Assembly: GCA_014650475.1 (NCBI GenBank)
Contig: BMVA01000004.1
Location: 248,001 to 312,000, forward strand
DNA: 64,000 bases
Direction of reading: 5' to 3'
Source: Streptomyces albogriseolus
GTDB taxonomy: Bacteria; Actinomycetota; Actinomycetes; Streptomycetales; Streptomycetaceae
The notes below the pieces were generated by a model, which made no database searches, was not told the DNA's origin, and saw only the letters and a program-made list of their open reading frames with translations. The position numbers and the translations under genes are program-made. Shown here one piece after another: positions 10,796 through 20,708 of the stretch (the stretch's first letter is position 1; every line of letters begins with the position of its first letter).

Positions 10796-11347
10796 TCAGT
10801 TGGCGGCGAGACGGTAGGTGATCCGGCCGAAGCCCACCTGGTCGCCGTCGCGGACCACGGCCGCGCCGACGACCCGGCGGCCGTTCACCGTCGTGCCGTT
10901 GGTGGAGCCGAGGTCGCGCAGCACCCACAGGCCGCCCTGGTGGGTGAGTTCGGCGTGCACGCGGGATACCGTCTCGTGCGTGAGCCGCAGCCCGTTGGCG
11001 GGGTCGCGCCCTATCCGCAGCGGATGCCCGTGCGCGGGGTGCGGCAGCAGCAGCTTCGGCAGCTTCTCGGCCCGCCAGGCGCGGCGCAGCCGGACGGTGA
11101 ACCCGGAGACGGCCTCGACCGTGCCGAACACCGCGCGCGAGAGGCGGCTCTCGCGCGGGAGGTCGGCGGTGAGCGCGGCGAGTTCGTCGGCGCGCCGCGC
11201 CACGAGCGCCAGCTCCATGCGCCGGATGAACGTGTCGTGGGACAGGCGGCCCTTGGCGACGCCGTCCCGCAGCACGCTCAGCGCCTTGTCACGCTCCGCG
11301 TCGGAGAGCCGCGCGGGGTACGTGGAGAACTCGAAGGACGACGTCAC
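10796..11347 (-). CDS. DUF1707 and FHA domain protein
   Basis: 183 aa. The N-terminal 60 residues carry the actinobacterial DUF1707 signature (RLSDAERDKALSVLRDG...GRLSHDTFIRRM), often joined to membrane or signalling domains. Residues about 105-180 form a forkhead-associated domain with RIGRDPANGL, SRVHAEL and GSTNGTTVNG, which binds phosphothreonine peptides. There is no membrane segment between them, only a basic linker. It probably reads Ser/Thr-kinase output, but no kinase gene lies in the window. The GTG at 11347 gives the DUF1707 start; no strong ribosome-binding site precedes it. It is divergent from treZ, about 200 bp apart. Confidence 0.85.
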   Translation of the reverse strand: MTSSFEFSTYPARLSDAERDKALSVLRDGVAKGRLSHDTFIRRMELALVARRADELAALTADLPRESRLSRAVFGTVEAVSGFTVRLRRAWRAEKLPKLLLPHPAHGHPLRIGRDPANGLRLTHETVSRVHAELTHQGGLWVLRDLGSTNGTTVNGRRVVGAAVVRDGDQVGFGRITYRLAAN

Positions 11348-11546
11348 GCGGTGATTGTCGGTCAGCCGGGGGCGAGCTGTCCAGAAACCCCGTGAACGGA
11401 AGACCCGTCCCCGTCCGTGCCGGCCGCCCGGCACGCGTACTTCGGGCGACACCCGCCGCAAAACGGCGGATCCCCCGTCGCATTGATCTCCGATGCCGCA
11501 CGATGGAGGCGCTTCATCACGGTGAGCAGACGAAGGGGAACCGTCC

Positions 11547-13292
11547 GTGCAGTTCGAGGTGTGGGCACCACAGGCCGGCCGAGTGACGCTCCGGTGCGAC
11601 GGCGTCACGCGGGCATTGGAGCGCGATCCCGAGCGGGAAGGGTGGTGGCGGGGGGAGACCGAGGCGCACGACGGCTCCCGGTACGGCTTCGCGCTGGACG
11701 ACGGACCGGTGCTGCCCGACCCCCGGTCGCGCCGCCAGCCCGACGGCCCCGACGGGCTCAGCGCCGTCGTCGACCACGACCGCTTCGAGTGGAGCGCCGA
11801 GTGGACCGGGCGCCCGCTGCCCGGCGCGGTGCTGTACGAGACGCACGTCGGCACCTACACCCGCGAGGGCACCTTCGACGCCGCCGCCGAACGGCTCGGG
11901 CATCTCGCCGACCTGGGCGTGACGCACGTGGAGTTGATGCCGGTGTGCCCGTTCCCCGGCCGGCACGGCTGGGGGTACGAGGGCGTCTCGCTGTGGGCGG
12001 TGCACGAGCCGTACGGCGGTCCGGAGGGGCTGAAACGGTTCGTCGACCGGGCGCACGCGCTGGGGCTCGGCGTCGTCCTGGACGTGGTGCACAACCACCT
12101 GGGCCCGTCGGGGAACTATCTGCCGCAGTTCGGCCCGTACTTCACCGACACGCATCACACGCCGTGGGGCGCGGCGGTCAATCTGGACGCGCCCGGCTCG
12201 GACGAGGTGCGCGCGTACCTCGTGGACAGCGCGCTGGCGTGGCTGCGCGACTACCGGATCGACGGGCTGCGCCTGGACGCGGTGCACGCGCTCGCGGACA
12301 CCCGCGCCCGCCACTTCCTGGAGGAGCTGTCGGAGGCCGTCGACGAGCTGGCCGCCGACACCGGCAGGCCGCTGTTCCTGATCGCCGAGTCCGACCTCAA
12401 CGACCCGCGTGTCATCACCCCGCGCGAGAACGGCGGCCTCGGCATCCACGCGCAGTGGAACGACGACTTCCACCACGCCCTGCACACCGCCCTGACCGGT
12501 GAGTCGCAGGGCTACTACGCCGACTTCGCCCGGGCCCCGCTGACGGCCGTGGCCAAGACGCTGACCGGCGGCTTCTTCCACGACGGCACGTACTCCAGCT
12601 TCCGGGGCCGCCACCACGGGCGGCCGCTCGACCGCACGCGCGTGGCCGCGCACCGGCTGCTCGGCTACAGCCAGACGCACGACCAGATCGGCAACCGCGC
12701 CCAGGGCGACCGGCTGGCCGCGCTGGTCTCCCCCGGGCTGCTGGCCTGCGCGGCCGCGCTGACGCTGACCGCGCCGTTCACGCCGATGCTGTTCATGGGC
12801 GAGGAGTGGGCGGCCGGCACGCCGTGGCAGTTCTTCACCGACCACACCGACCCGGAGCTGGCGAAGGCGGTCAGCGAGGGGCGGCGCCGGGAGTTCGCGG
12901 CGCACGGGTGGGCGGAGCAGGACGTGCCCGACCCGCAGGACCCGGCCACCCGTGACCGTTCCTGCCTGGACTGGTCCGAGCCGGAGCGGGAGCCGCACGC
13001 GCGGATGCTGGCGTGGTACCGGCAGCTCCTCGCCCTCCGCCGCGACCAGCCGGACCTCACCGATCCGGACCTCGCCGACACCAAGGTGGCCTACGACGAG
13101 GACCGGCGCTGGCTGGCCTTCCGCCGCGGCGACGTCCGCGTGGCGGTGAACCTGGGCGCCGGCCCGGCCGACATCCCCCTGGGCTCCCGCGAGGCCCGCG
13201 TCCTGGCGGCGTGGGAACCGGTGGACGTCCCGGGCCGGGACGGTCTGCTGCGTCTGCCGGGGGAGTCGGCGGTGGTGCTGCTGCAGGAGTGA
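11547..13292 (+). CDS. treZ: Malto-oligosyltrehalose trehalohydrolase TreZ
   Basis: 581 aa. Hydrolyses the bond next to the trehalose end of maltooligosyltrehalose, releasing trehalose; last step of the TreX/Y/Z route. An N-terminal beta domain (MQFEVWAPQAGRVTL) precedes the GH13_10 barrel with nucleophile Asp244 in IDGLRLDAVH, acid/base Glu281 in IAESDLNDP and Asp379 in QTHDQIGNR. A FMGEEWAAGTPWQFF segment is also family-typical. The GTG start at 11547 has AAGGGGAA six bases upstream. Gene order glgX-treY-treZ on one strand fits one pathway, although separated by 2.8 kb of unrelated genes. Confidence 0.96.
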   Translation: MQFEVWAPQAGRVTLRCDGVTRALERDPEREGWWRGETEAHDGSRYGFALDDGPVLPDPRSRRQPDGPDGLSAVVDHDRFEWSAEWTGRPLPGAVLYETHVGTYTREGTFDAAAERLGHLADLGVTHVELMPVCPFPGRHGWGYEGVSLWAVHEPYGGPEGLKRFVDRAHALGLGVVLDVVHNHLGPSGNYLPQFGPYFTDTHHTPWGAAVNLDAPGSDEVRAYLVDSALAWLRDYRIDGLRLDAVHALADTRARHFLEELSEAVDELAADTGRPLFLIAESDLNDPRVITPRENGGLGIHAQWNDDFHHALHTALTGESQGYYADFARAPLTAVAKTLTGGFFHDGTYSSFRGRHHGRPLDRTRVAAHRLLGYSQTHDQIGNRAQGDRLAALVSPGLLACAAALTLTAPFTPMLFMGEEWAAGTPWQFFTDHTDPELAKAVSEGRRREFAAHGWAEQDVPDPQDPATRDRSCLDWSEPEREPHARMLAWYRQLLALRRDQPDLTDPDLADTKVAYDEDRRWLAFRRGDVRVAVNLGAGPADIPLGSREARVLAAWEPVDVPGRDGLLRLPGESAVVLLQE

Positions 13293-13332
13293 GGGGGGCG
13301 GAGGGCGAGCGCGGGGCGGCACGGCGCCGCTT

Positions 13333-14283
13333 CTACGGGGCCGCGTCGCTGTCCCGCAGGTCGGTAACGCGCTCCAGCATGATCGGCTCCCAGGCCCGGC
13401 GGAGGCGCGTGCGGAGCAGGGGCAGGGACGCCGTGGCGTGGTGGACGAGCGCCTCGGCGAGGTGGATGACGCAGTCGCAGCGGGCCAGCCACAGGCCGCG
13501 CAGGCAGGGGCGTGCGCCGTAGCCCGCCAGCGTGGCCGCGCGGACCGCGGCGGGGGCTCCGACGGCGCGGGCCAGGCCCGCGATGTCCTCGGCCGGATCG
13601 CCGACCACCGCCGTGTCCCAGCCGAGCACCCCCCGCACCCGGCCGTCCGCGCCGACCACCAGGTTCCCGCCCGTGAGGGCGTGGTGCACGAGCACCGCCG
13701 AACCCGCCTGCGCGGCGAGCTGCACCGTCGCGGCCTGGGTGAACTGGCGCAGCCGCGCCGCCTCGAACTCGTCGGCCTTGTCGAGCAGTTCGACGGCCTC
13801 CGCGGCGGCCCGCCGCAGGGTCTCCAGCGATCGCGGAGGCACGCGGGGCACGCCCAGTGACTCGGCCTGCCGTACCGGCACCTGGTGCAGCCCGGTGAGC
13901 AGGCCCGCCAGGTCCGTCTCGCCGACGGCGGACACCGTGTTCTCCTCCGCCGTGCCGCCGGGCAGCCGGGTGTCGAGCGAGCACAGCAGGCCGGGCGCCC
14001 ACTCCCCCTGCGCCACCCCGACGGGCAGCGCGACGGGCACGTGCGGGCGCACCACCTCGCGCAGCCGCAGCGCGCGGCGCCACCGCACGCCGGTCGCGCG
14101 GTCCGGGGCGAGGTGCAGCACGTACCGGGTGCCCACCAGCCAGGTGGTGGGGTCGGCGCCCTCCCCGGCGGGCCGCACGTCGGGGGCGGCGGCGGACGCG
14201 CCGCCCCCGTGTCCGCTGTCCTTGAGCAGGGAGCGGGCCAGTCGGCGGACGGTGTCAACGGTGGGTGTCGGTGCCTGGGTCAT
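13333..14283 (-). CDS. APH-fold pseudokinase (both catalytic Asp residues replaced)
   Basis: 316 aa. Overall an aminoglycoside-phosphotransferase/maltokinase-like fold: N-lobe with WLVGTRYVLHLAPD, then LLTGLHQV and GDPAEDIAGLARAVG typical of APH C-lobes. The catalytic loop reads VHHALTGGN where active members have HGDxxxxN, and the metal-binding segment reads VLGWDTAVVGDP where they have V-I-D-W. Both aspartates needed for phosphotransfer are thus absent; the Asn and downstream GDP are kept. The frame is intact with normal codon bias, so it is not decaying. It is convergent with treZ (40 bp gap). A regulatory or substrate-binding role is inferred; alternatively an unusual active site. Confidence 0.75.
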   Translation of the reverse strand: MTQAPTPTVDTVRRLARSLLKDSGHGGGASAAAPDVRPAGEGADPTTWLVGTRYVLHLAPDRATGVRWRRALRLREVVRPHVPVALPVGVAQGEWAPGLLCSLDTRLPGGTAEENTVSAVGETDLAGLLTGLHQVPVRQAESLGVPRVPPRSLETLRRAAAEAVELLDKADEFEAARLRQFTQAATVQLAAQAGSAVLVHHALTGGNLVVGADGRVRGVLGWDTAVVGDPAEDIAGLARAVGAPAAVRAATLAGYGARPCLRGLWLARCDCVIHLAEALVHHATASLPLLRTRLRRAWEPIMLERVTDLRDSDAAP

Positions 14284-14349
14284 GGTCGCGCCATCGCCGT
14301 TCGGAGAGAGGCAGGGTGGGGACGGGGCGGAAGGGCCGGACGGTGCCGC

Positions 14350-15477
14350 TCAGTCGACTGTCACCATCCCCCGCTCCGTGTCGTTCAGCCGCCGTCCGCC
14401 GTCCTCCGTGACGGTCACGATGTCCTCGATCCGCACCCCGAACCTCCCCGGCAGATAGACGCCCGGCTCGACGGAGAAGCACATGCCGGGGACGAGCGGC
14501 TGCTCCTCGCCCTCGATCATGTACGGCGGCTCGTGGGTGGTGACGCCGATGCCGTGTCCGGTGCGGTGGATGAAGTACTCGCCGTACCCGGCGTCGGCGA
14601 TGACCGCGCGGGCCGCCCGGTCGACGTCCTGGCAGGCCGCGCCCGGCCGCACCGCGCGGAAGCCGGCCTCCTGCGCCTCGCGCACCAGGTCGTGCACCCG
14701 GCGCTCCTCCTCCGTGGGTTCGCCGACGTGCACCGTGCGGGAGGTGTCGGAGCCGTAGCCGTCCCGGAGGCCGCCGAAGTCGAGGACGACCATGTCGCCG
14801 CGCTCGATCCGGCGGTCGCCGGCCTCGTGGTGCGGGTTGGCGCCGTTGGGGCCGGAGGCGACGATGGTGAAGTCGACCTGGGAGTGGCCGAAGCGGCGCA
14901 GCAGCGCGGCGAGGTCGGCGGCCACCTCGGACTCCCGGCGGCCGGAGAAGCGGACGTTCCTGATCTCCTCGAACGCGGCGTCGGCGGCGGCGCCGGCCGC
15001 GGCGAGCCGCTCCAGCTCCGCGGCGTCCTTCACGGCGCGCAGCATCGGCAGCGCCTCGGTGAGGGAGACGTACGAGGTGCCGGGGAGCGTCGTCTGGAGT
15101 CCGAGCAGGTGCAGCGCCCAGGCGTTGTCGCTGACGCCGAACCGCCCCTGGGCGTCGAGCAGGGCGGCGGTGAGGGCGTAGGGGTCCTTGCCGTCGGTCC
15201 AGTCGCGCAGGGCGAGGGCGGGCGCGCCGGTGGCCTTCTCGGCGTCCGGGGCCTCCAGGGTGGGGACGACGAGGACGGGTTCCCGCCCGGCGGCCAGGAC
15301 CAGCAGGGTGAGCCGCTCGGTGACGGCGGGCGGTGCGTACCCGGTGAGCCACACCAGGTCCGGGCCGGGGGCGACGAGCAGCCCGGCGAGTCCGGCGTCG
15401 GCGGCCTGCCGCGCCGCCCGGTCCATACGGGCCTTGTAGTCGTCGGCGGTGAAGGGCACGGGCGCGGTGCCGGTCAT
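14350..15477 (-). CDS. M24 family aminopeptidase P-like protein (Xaa-Pro peptidase)
   Basis: 375 aa. Cytosolic dinuclear metallopeptidase cleaving N-terminal residues before proline. An N-terminal creatinase-like domain (about 1-140) precedes the pita-bread catalytic domain. Metal ligands are visible: Asp in VVLDFGG and in YGSDTSRTV, His in GHGIG, Glu in FSVEPGVY and in RIEDIV. The HEPP segment with a His is the usual proton-shuttle region. The ATG at 15477 has GGGAGGC seven bases upstream. It lies downstream of geoA and the PDZ gene on the same strand but is separated by a 197-bp GC-rich repeat region. Confidence 0.92.
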   Translation of the reverse strand: MTGTAPVPFTADDYKARMDRAARQAADAGLAGLLVAPGPDLVWLTGYAPPAVTERLTLLVLAAGREPVLVVPTLEAPDAEKATGAPALALRDWTDGKDPYALTAALLDAQGRFGVSDNAWALHLLGLQTTLPGTSYVSLTEALPMLRAVKDAAELERLAAAGAAADAAFEEIRNVRFSGRRESEVAADLAALLRRFGHSQVDFTIVASGPNGANPHHEAGDRRIERGDMVVLDFGGLRDGYGSDTSRTVHVGEPTEEERRVHDLVREAQEAGFRAVRPGAACQDVDRAARAVIADAGYGEYFIHRTGHGIGVTTHEPPYMIEGEEQPLVPGMCFSVEPGVYLPGRFGVRIEDIVTVTEDGGRRLNDTERGMVTVD

Positions 15478-15674
15478 CCGGATGCCTCCCAGGGCGGACG
15501 TCGGGGCTACGGGCAGCATCCTGCCCGCCGAACGGGTACGGCGCGAGCCGGTTGCGGGGGGTTGCCCCCTCCGGGGGGGCGGAATCTCCGGCTCCGCCCC
15601 GCCCCGCTCCGCTCCGCCCCGCTCCGCTCCGAGCGTCCGGGCGTTCGTTCGGCCGCGCGCCCTCGCACACCTCC
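15478..15674. repeat. GC-rich gap with pentanucleotide tandem repeat and hairpin
   Basis: Between the PDZ gene end and the M24 gene start. Positions 15591-15630 are eight tandem pentamers GCYCC (GCTCC/GCCCC). Just before, around 15556-15580, runs of G and C (GGGGGGTTGCCCCC, CCCCCTCCGGGGGGG) can fold into stems and may end the PDZ transcript. No ORF is supported here. Confidence 0.6.
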
Positions 15675-16166
15675 TCACGTGAGGATCCCGGGAACCGCCG
15701 TCAGCTGCTGGTAGCCGCCGGTGGGGTGCCGGACGGTCAGGCGGATCTTCGTGCCCGGCGGGGTGCGGGACACCGCGTGGGCCAGGTCCGCGGCCGTGTC
15801 GACGCGGGTCGTGCCGACGGCGAGCAGCAGGTCGCCCTTCCGGAGGCCGGCCGTGAAGCCGGGGCCGGGGTTCTGCACGCCGACCACCAGGGCCCCCGGC
15901 CGGCCGTCGTCGGTCACCTCCACCCCGAGCCGGGCGGAGAGGGCCGGCGCGGGCACCGGGACCGGGCCCGCCGGTGCGGTGACCAGTACGCCCAGGCCGG
16001 CTCCGGCCAGCAGCACGAGTGCCGCCGCCGTGCCCAGCAGCGCGGCCGTCCGCCGGCCCCGCGGGCGCCCGGAGGGCGGCGTCCCCGGGGCGGCGGGCAC
16101 GGGTTCCGGCCGGGTGCCGGCGCGGTCGCCGGGCATCGGCCGGGGGCGGAGCGCGGGAGGTTCCAT
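15675..16166 (-). CDS. PDZ domain membrane-anchored protein
   Basis: 163 aa. A Pro/Arg-rich cytosolic N-terminus (about 1-40), one transmembrane helix (about 41-63, ALLGTAAALVLLAGAGLGVLV), then an extracytoplasmic PDZ domain (about 80-160) with VQNPGPGFTAGLRKGDLLLAV, the carboxylate-binding and helix region of HtrA-type PDZ folds. There is no protease domain, so it is not an HtrA. It starts 12 bp after the geoA stop on the same strand, so the two are probably co-transcribed. A role as adaptor for a secreted or membrane protein is inferred from the domain alone. Confidence 0.8.
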   Translation of the reverse strand: MEPPALRPRPMPGDRAGTRPEPVPAAPGTPPSGRPRGRRTAALLGTAAALVLLAGAGLGVLVTAPAGPVPVPAPALSARLGVEVTDDGRPGALVVGVQNPGPGFTAGLRKGDLLLAVGTTRVDTAADLAHAVSRTPPGTKIRLTVRHPTGGYQQLTAVPGILT

Positions 16167-16178
16167 GGCGGCCGGCCG

Positions 16179-18344
<2,166 letters not shown>

Positions 18345-18430
18345 CTACCCGTGCCGGTCCGGCGGCATCCGCCGGCCGCTCGGTGATCACACCTTCGCGT
18401 GAAACCTGCACCAAAACGGGAGTTGAGGGC

Positions 18431-19609
18431 TCAGGTCCGTACCTGGACCAGCGCGTGGGTGCCGCTGGTGCGCCAGCGCCCGCCCTCCTCCGCGTCCAGC
18501 GCCGCCCCCGTCCCGGGGTCCAGTCCGGTGATCACGTCGGACTTCAGGGTGCGCAGGGCGGCGACCGGTCCCGGGAAGTAGGCGGTGACGTCGGCGAACG
18601 AGGTGGTCGGGGGCCAGTACCGGTCGCCCACCAGGCGGCGGTAGTTGAGGTCGCCCTTGAGGACGGTGACGGTCGCCGCGGCGAAGTCGGCGCGCAGGTC
18701 GTCCGGCATGTCGGCGTACGGCAGGGGCGCGCAGGAGAACGGGTGGGCGCGCAGTGCGAGCCGCCCGTCGGTGAGGGCGGCGCGCAGGCGGTGTCCGTAC
18801 GCCCCGGCGGCGCCCTTGGCGGCGGTGAGGCGGCGCACGGCGTCGAGGACGTCGGCGGTGGTGGCGTCGGAGACGTAGTACGGGTGCGGCTTGACGTGCA
18901 GAACGGCGCGGGCGATACGGCCGTGGGCCAGCAGATGGGCGATCAGCAGCAGATCGGGGACGAGTTCACGGCCCGCGTTGTCGGCGACCAGGCAGAGGGC
19001 GCCGGCCGGGGAGCCGTCGAGCAGGGACCACAGGCGCTCGCTGTCGTCGGCGACGAGGGCGGGGACGGCGGCGGTCTCCTCGGCGCCCTCGGCGGACATG
19101 CGGAAGCCCAGGTCGGCGCGGTTGCCCCAGAGGGAGCCGTGCAGCAGGGCCCGGGCGCGCGCGTCCTCGGGCAGGTCCTCGAGGGCGTCGAGCGCGGCGA
19201 GTTCCTCGTCCGTGGCGGGTGCCTCGAGCTCGGCGAGCTTGGCGGGGCGGAAGGGGTCGACGCCCTGCCAGGGGCCGGGCTCGAAGTAGCGGACGGCGTG
19301 CAGCAGTTGGCGGTAGAACCAGCTCTCGGACCACAGCCAGGGCACGTCGTGCCAGGAGCGGCCGGCGTGGGCGTCCATGCCCCAGGCGGCCCAGCGGTCA
19401 CGGTCGTGGGCGCCGGCCGGCAGGGGTGTGACGGCGCCCTCGGTGCAGTTCACCAGCAGGGCGTCGAGCGCGCGGCGCTGCTCCGGGCCGTAGGGGGTGT
19501 CCTCGGCGACCTGGCGGAGGATCGCGGGGTGCCGCTCGGCCAGCACGCCGTACGGGAAGGTGCCGGGCTCGTCGGCGACGATCACGGGGGCGGCGGGGGT
19601 GTCGGGCAT
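18431..19609 (-). CDS. DUF89/ARMT1-family damage-control phosphatase-like protein
   Basis: 392 aa. DUF89 proteins are metal-dependent phosphatases that hydrolyse aberrant or reactive sugar phosphates, such as fructose-1-phosphate. Family marks: LVADNAGREL (metal-binding Asp-Asn) near the middle, HVKPHPYYVSD, and VLKGDLNYRRLVGDR near the C-terminus. The start MPDTPAAPVIV at 19609 has GGTGA five bases upstream; an in-frame GTG at 19618 would add three residues. It lies upstream of geoA on the same strand with a 95-bp gap, so it may be read through into geoA. No membrane or secretion signals. Confidence 0.82.
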   Translation of the reverse strand: MPDTPAAPVIVADEPGTFPYGVLAERHPAILRQVAEDTPYGPEQRRALDALLVNCTEGAVTPLPAGAHDRDRWAAWGMDAHAGRSWHDVPWLWSESWFYRQLLHAVRYFEPGPWQGVDPFRPAKLAELEAPATDEELAALDALEDLPEDARARALLHGSLWGNRADLGFRMSAEGAEETAAVPALVADDSERLWSLLDGSPAGALCLVADNAGRELVPDLLLIAHLLAHGRIARAVLHVKPHPYYVSDATTADVLDAVRRLTAAKGAAGAYGHRLRAALTDGRLALRAHPFSCAPLPYADMPDDLRADFAAATVTVLKGDLNYRRLVGDRYWPPTTSFADVTAYFPGPVAALRTLKSDVITGLDPGTGAALDAEEGGRWRTSGTHALVQVRT

Positions 19610-19649
19610 GAGGTTCACCGTAACCCGCCGGGCGCCCGCGCGCCGGGCG

Positions 19650-20297
19650 TCACAGCGGGGCGGTCTCCCGTTCCAGCCGTGCGGCGAGGGAGAGGTAGCG
19701 GGCGCGGCGGGTGACGGGGACGAGGCCGCGGAGGAGGAGCTGCCACATCTCGGCGGTGCGGCGGGGCTGGCGGGTGACGGGTTCGCGGGTGCGGCCGACG
19801 ACCCGGGTGCCGACGAAGAAGCAGACCAGGGAGTGAGCGACGACGTCGATGTCGGTGTCCGGGTGGATGTCGGACTCCTCGACGGCGGCCGCCAGCCGGG
19901 CCGAGACGATGTCGAGCCACTCGGTGAAGGGGTGGCTGAGCGGCGGGCGCGGCCGGGTGGCGCCGGTGGCCAGCCGCAGGCCGGCCCGCAGCACGGGGTC
20001 CTCGGCGAACATGCGGGCCATGCAGAAGGTGAGGCGCATCAGCGCCTCCAGGGACGTGCGGCCGCGCGCTCCGGTGTCGCGGGCGAGCCGGCGGCAGGTC
20101 GCGGACTGGAGTTCCAGGATGGCGTGGGCGAGGTCCTCCTTGGCGGCGAAGTGGAAGTACAGGGCCCCTTTGGTGACCCGGGCGTGCTCGACGATGTCGC
20201 TGAGACTGGTCGCTTCGTAGCCCTGCCGGTCGAAGAGGTCCGCGGCGGCCGTGATGATCGTCGCGCGGGTCTTCTCGGCGCGTACCTGCCTTGCCAT
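19650..20297 (-). CDS. cprB: CprB-like TetR regulator (gamma-butyrolactone receptor homologue)
   Basis: 215 aa. The N-terminal helix-turn-helix (about 1-50) reads ATSLSDIVEHARVTKGALYFHF, followed by KEDLAHAILE and an effector domain with EALMRLTF, FTEWLDI and AHSLVCFFVGTRVVG. It resembles CprB of S. coelicolor closely from memory, including MARQ at the start and the neighbouring geosmin synthase. Members of this ArpA/ScbR family repress antibiotic and sporulation genes, and CprB is known to bind its own promoter. AGGAG lies 9 bases before the ATG. A palindrome-like site 23-47 bases upstream is a candidate autoregulatory operator. Ligand unknown. Confidence 0.9.
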   Translation of the reverse strand: MARQVRAEKTRATIITAAADLFDRQGYEATSLSDIVEHARVTKGALYFHFAAKEDLAHAILELQSATCRRLARDTGARGRTSLEALMRLTFCMARMFAEDPVLRAGLRLATGATRPRPPLSHPFTEWLDIVSARLAAAVEESDIHPDTDIDVVAHSLVCFFVGTRVVGRTREPVTRQPRRTAEMWQLLLRGLVPVTRRARYLSLAARLERETAPL

Positions 20298-20708
20298 CGA
20301 CTGCACTCCTATGGCCGGAAAGCGACGGGCCATGCCGTTTGTTTCTAACGCCCCGTACACGATAACTCACCGTGTGATGACGTTCATCACCCCGGCGGGC
20401 GGGCCGAGTTGACCATACAGGGCATACAGGGCGTACGCCGCGAGGTGAAACAGCGCGCGAGGTATCCATGCGCGCGCCCCCTCATGCCGTACGGAGCCTG
20501 CAGTTCCGCTTCCCACGTTCTCACGGTTCATCACAATGCGGCAGCGGCACCTCACTTCGCGTGGCTGTTCACTTGACGACCAGTGGTTCCACGCGATTGG
20601 CTCCGGCCAGCGAGAGTCACCCGGATGGCCGCACGCCGCGGTGGCCCGAATCCGTCGGTGTCTCTCCCCCGCACTTAGCTCTGCCGCACAGCGAGGTCCG
20701 CGCTCCTC
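20298..20708. promoter_or_regulatory. Divergent control region between cprB and the solute-binding protein gene
   Basis: 411 bp. Contains an imperfect palindrome at 20320-20344 ending CCGTTTGTTT (candidate CprB operator), a perfect inverted repeat GTGATGA-CGT-TCATCAC at 20374-20390, and a tandem CATACAGGG at 20414-20431. TTGAC sequences near 20409 and 20573 could serve as -35 boxes, but no good -10 partner is visible. No ORF is supported. Confidence 0.6.

Noticed and set aside
18383-18390. GTGATCAC before geoA as a CRP/Crp-type site
   Set aside because: The palindrome is too short and does not fit the GTG-N8-CAC spacing of the Streptomyces Crp motif.
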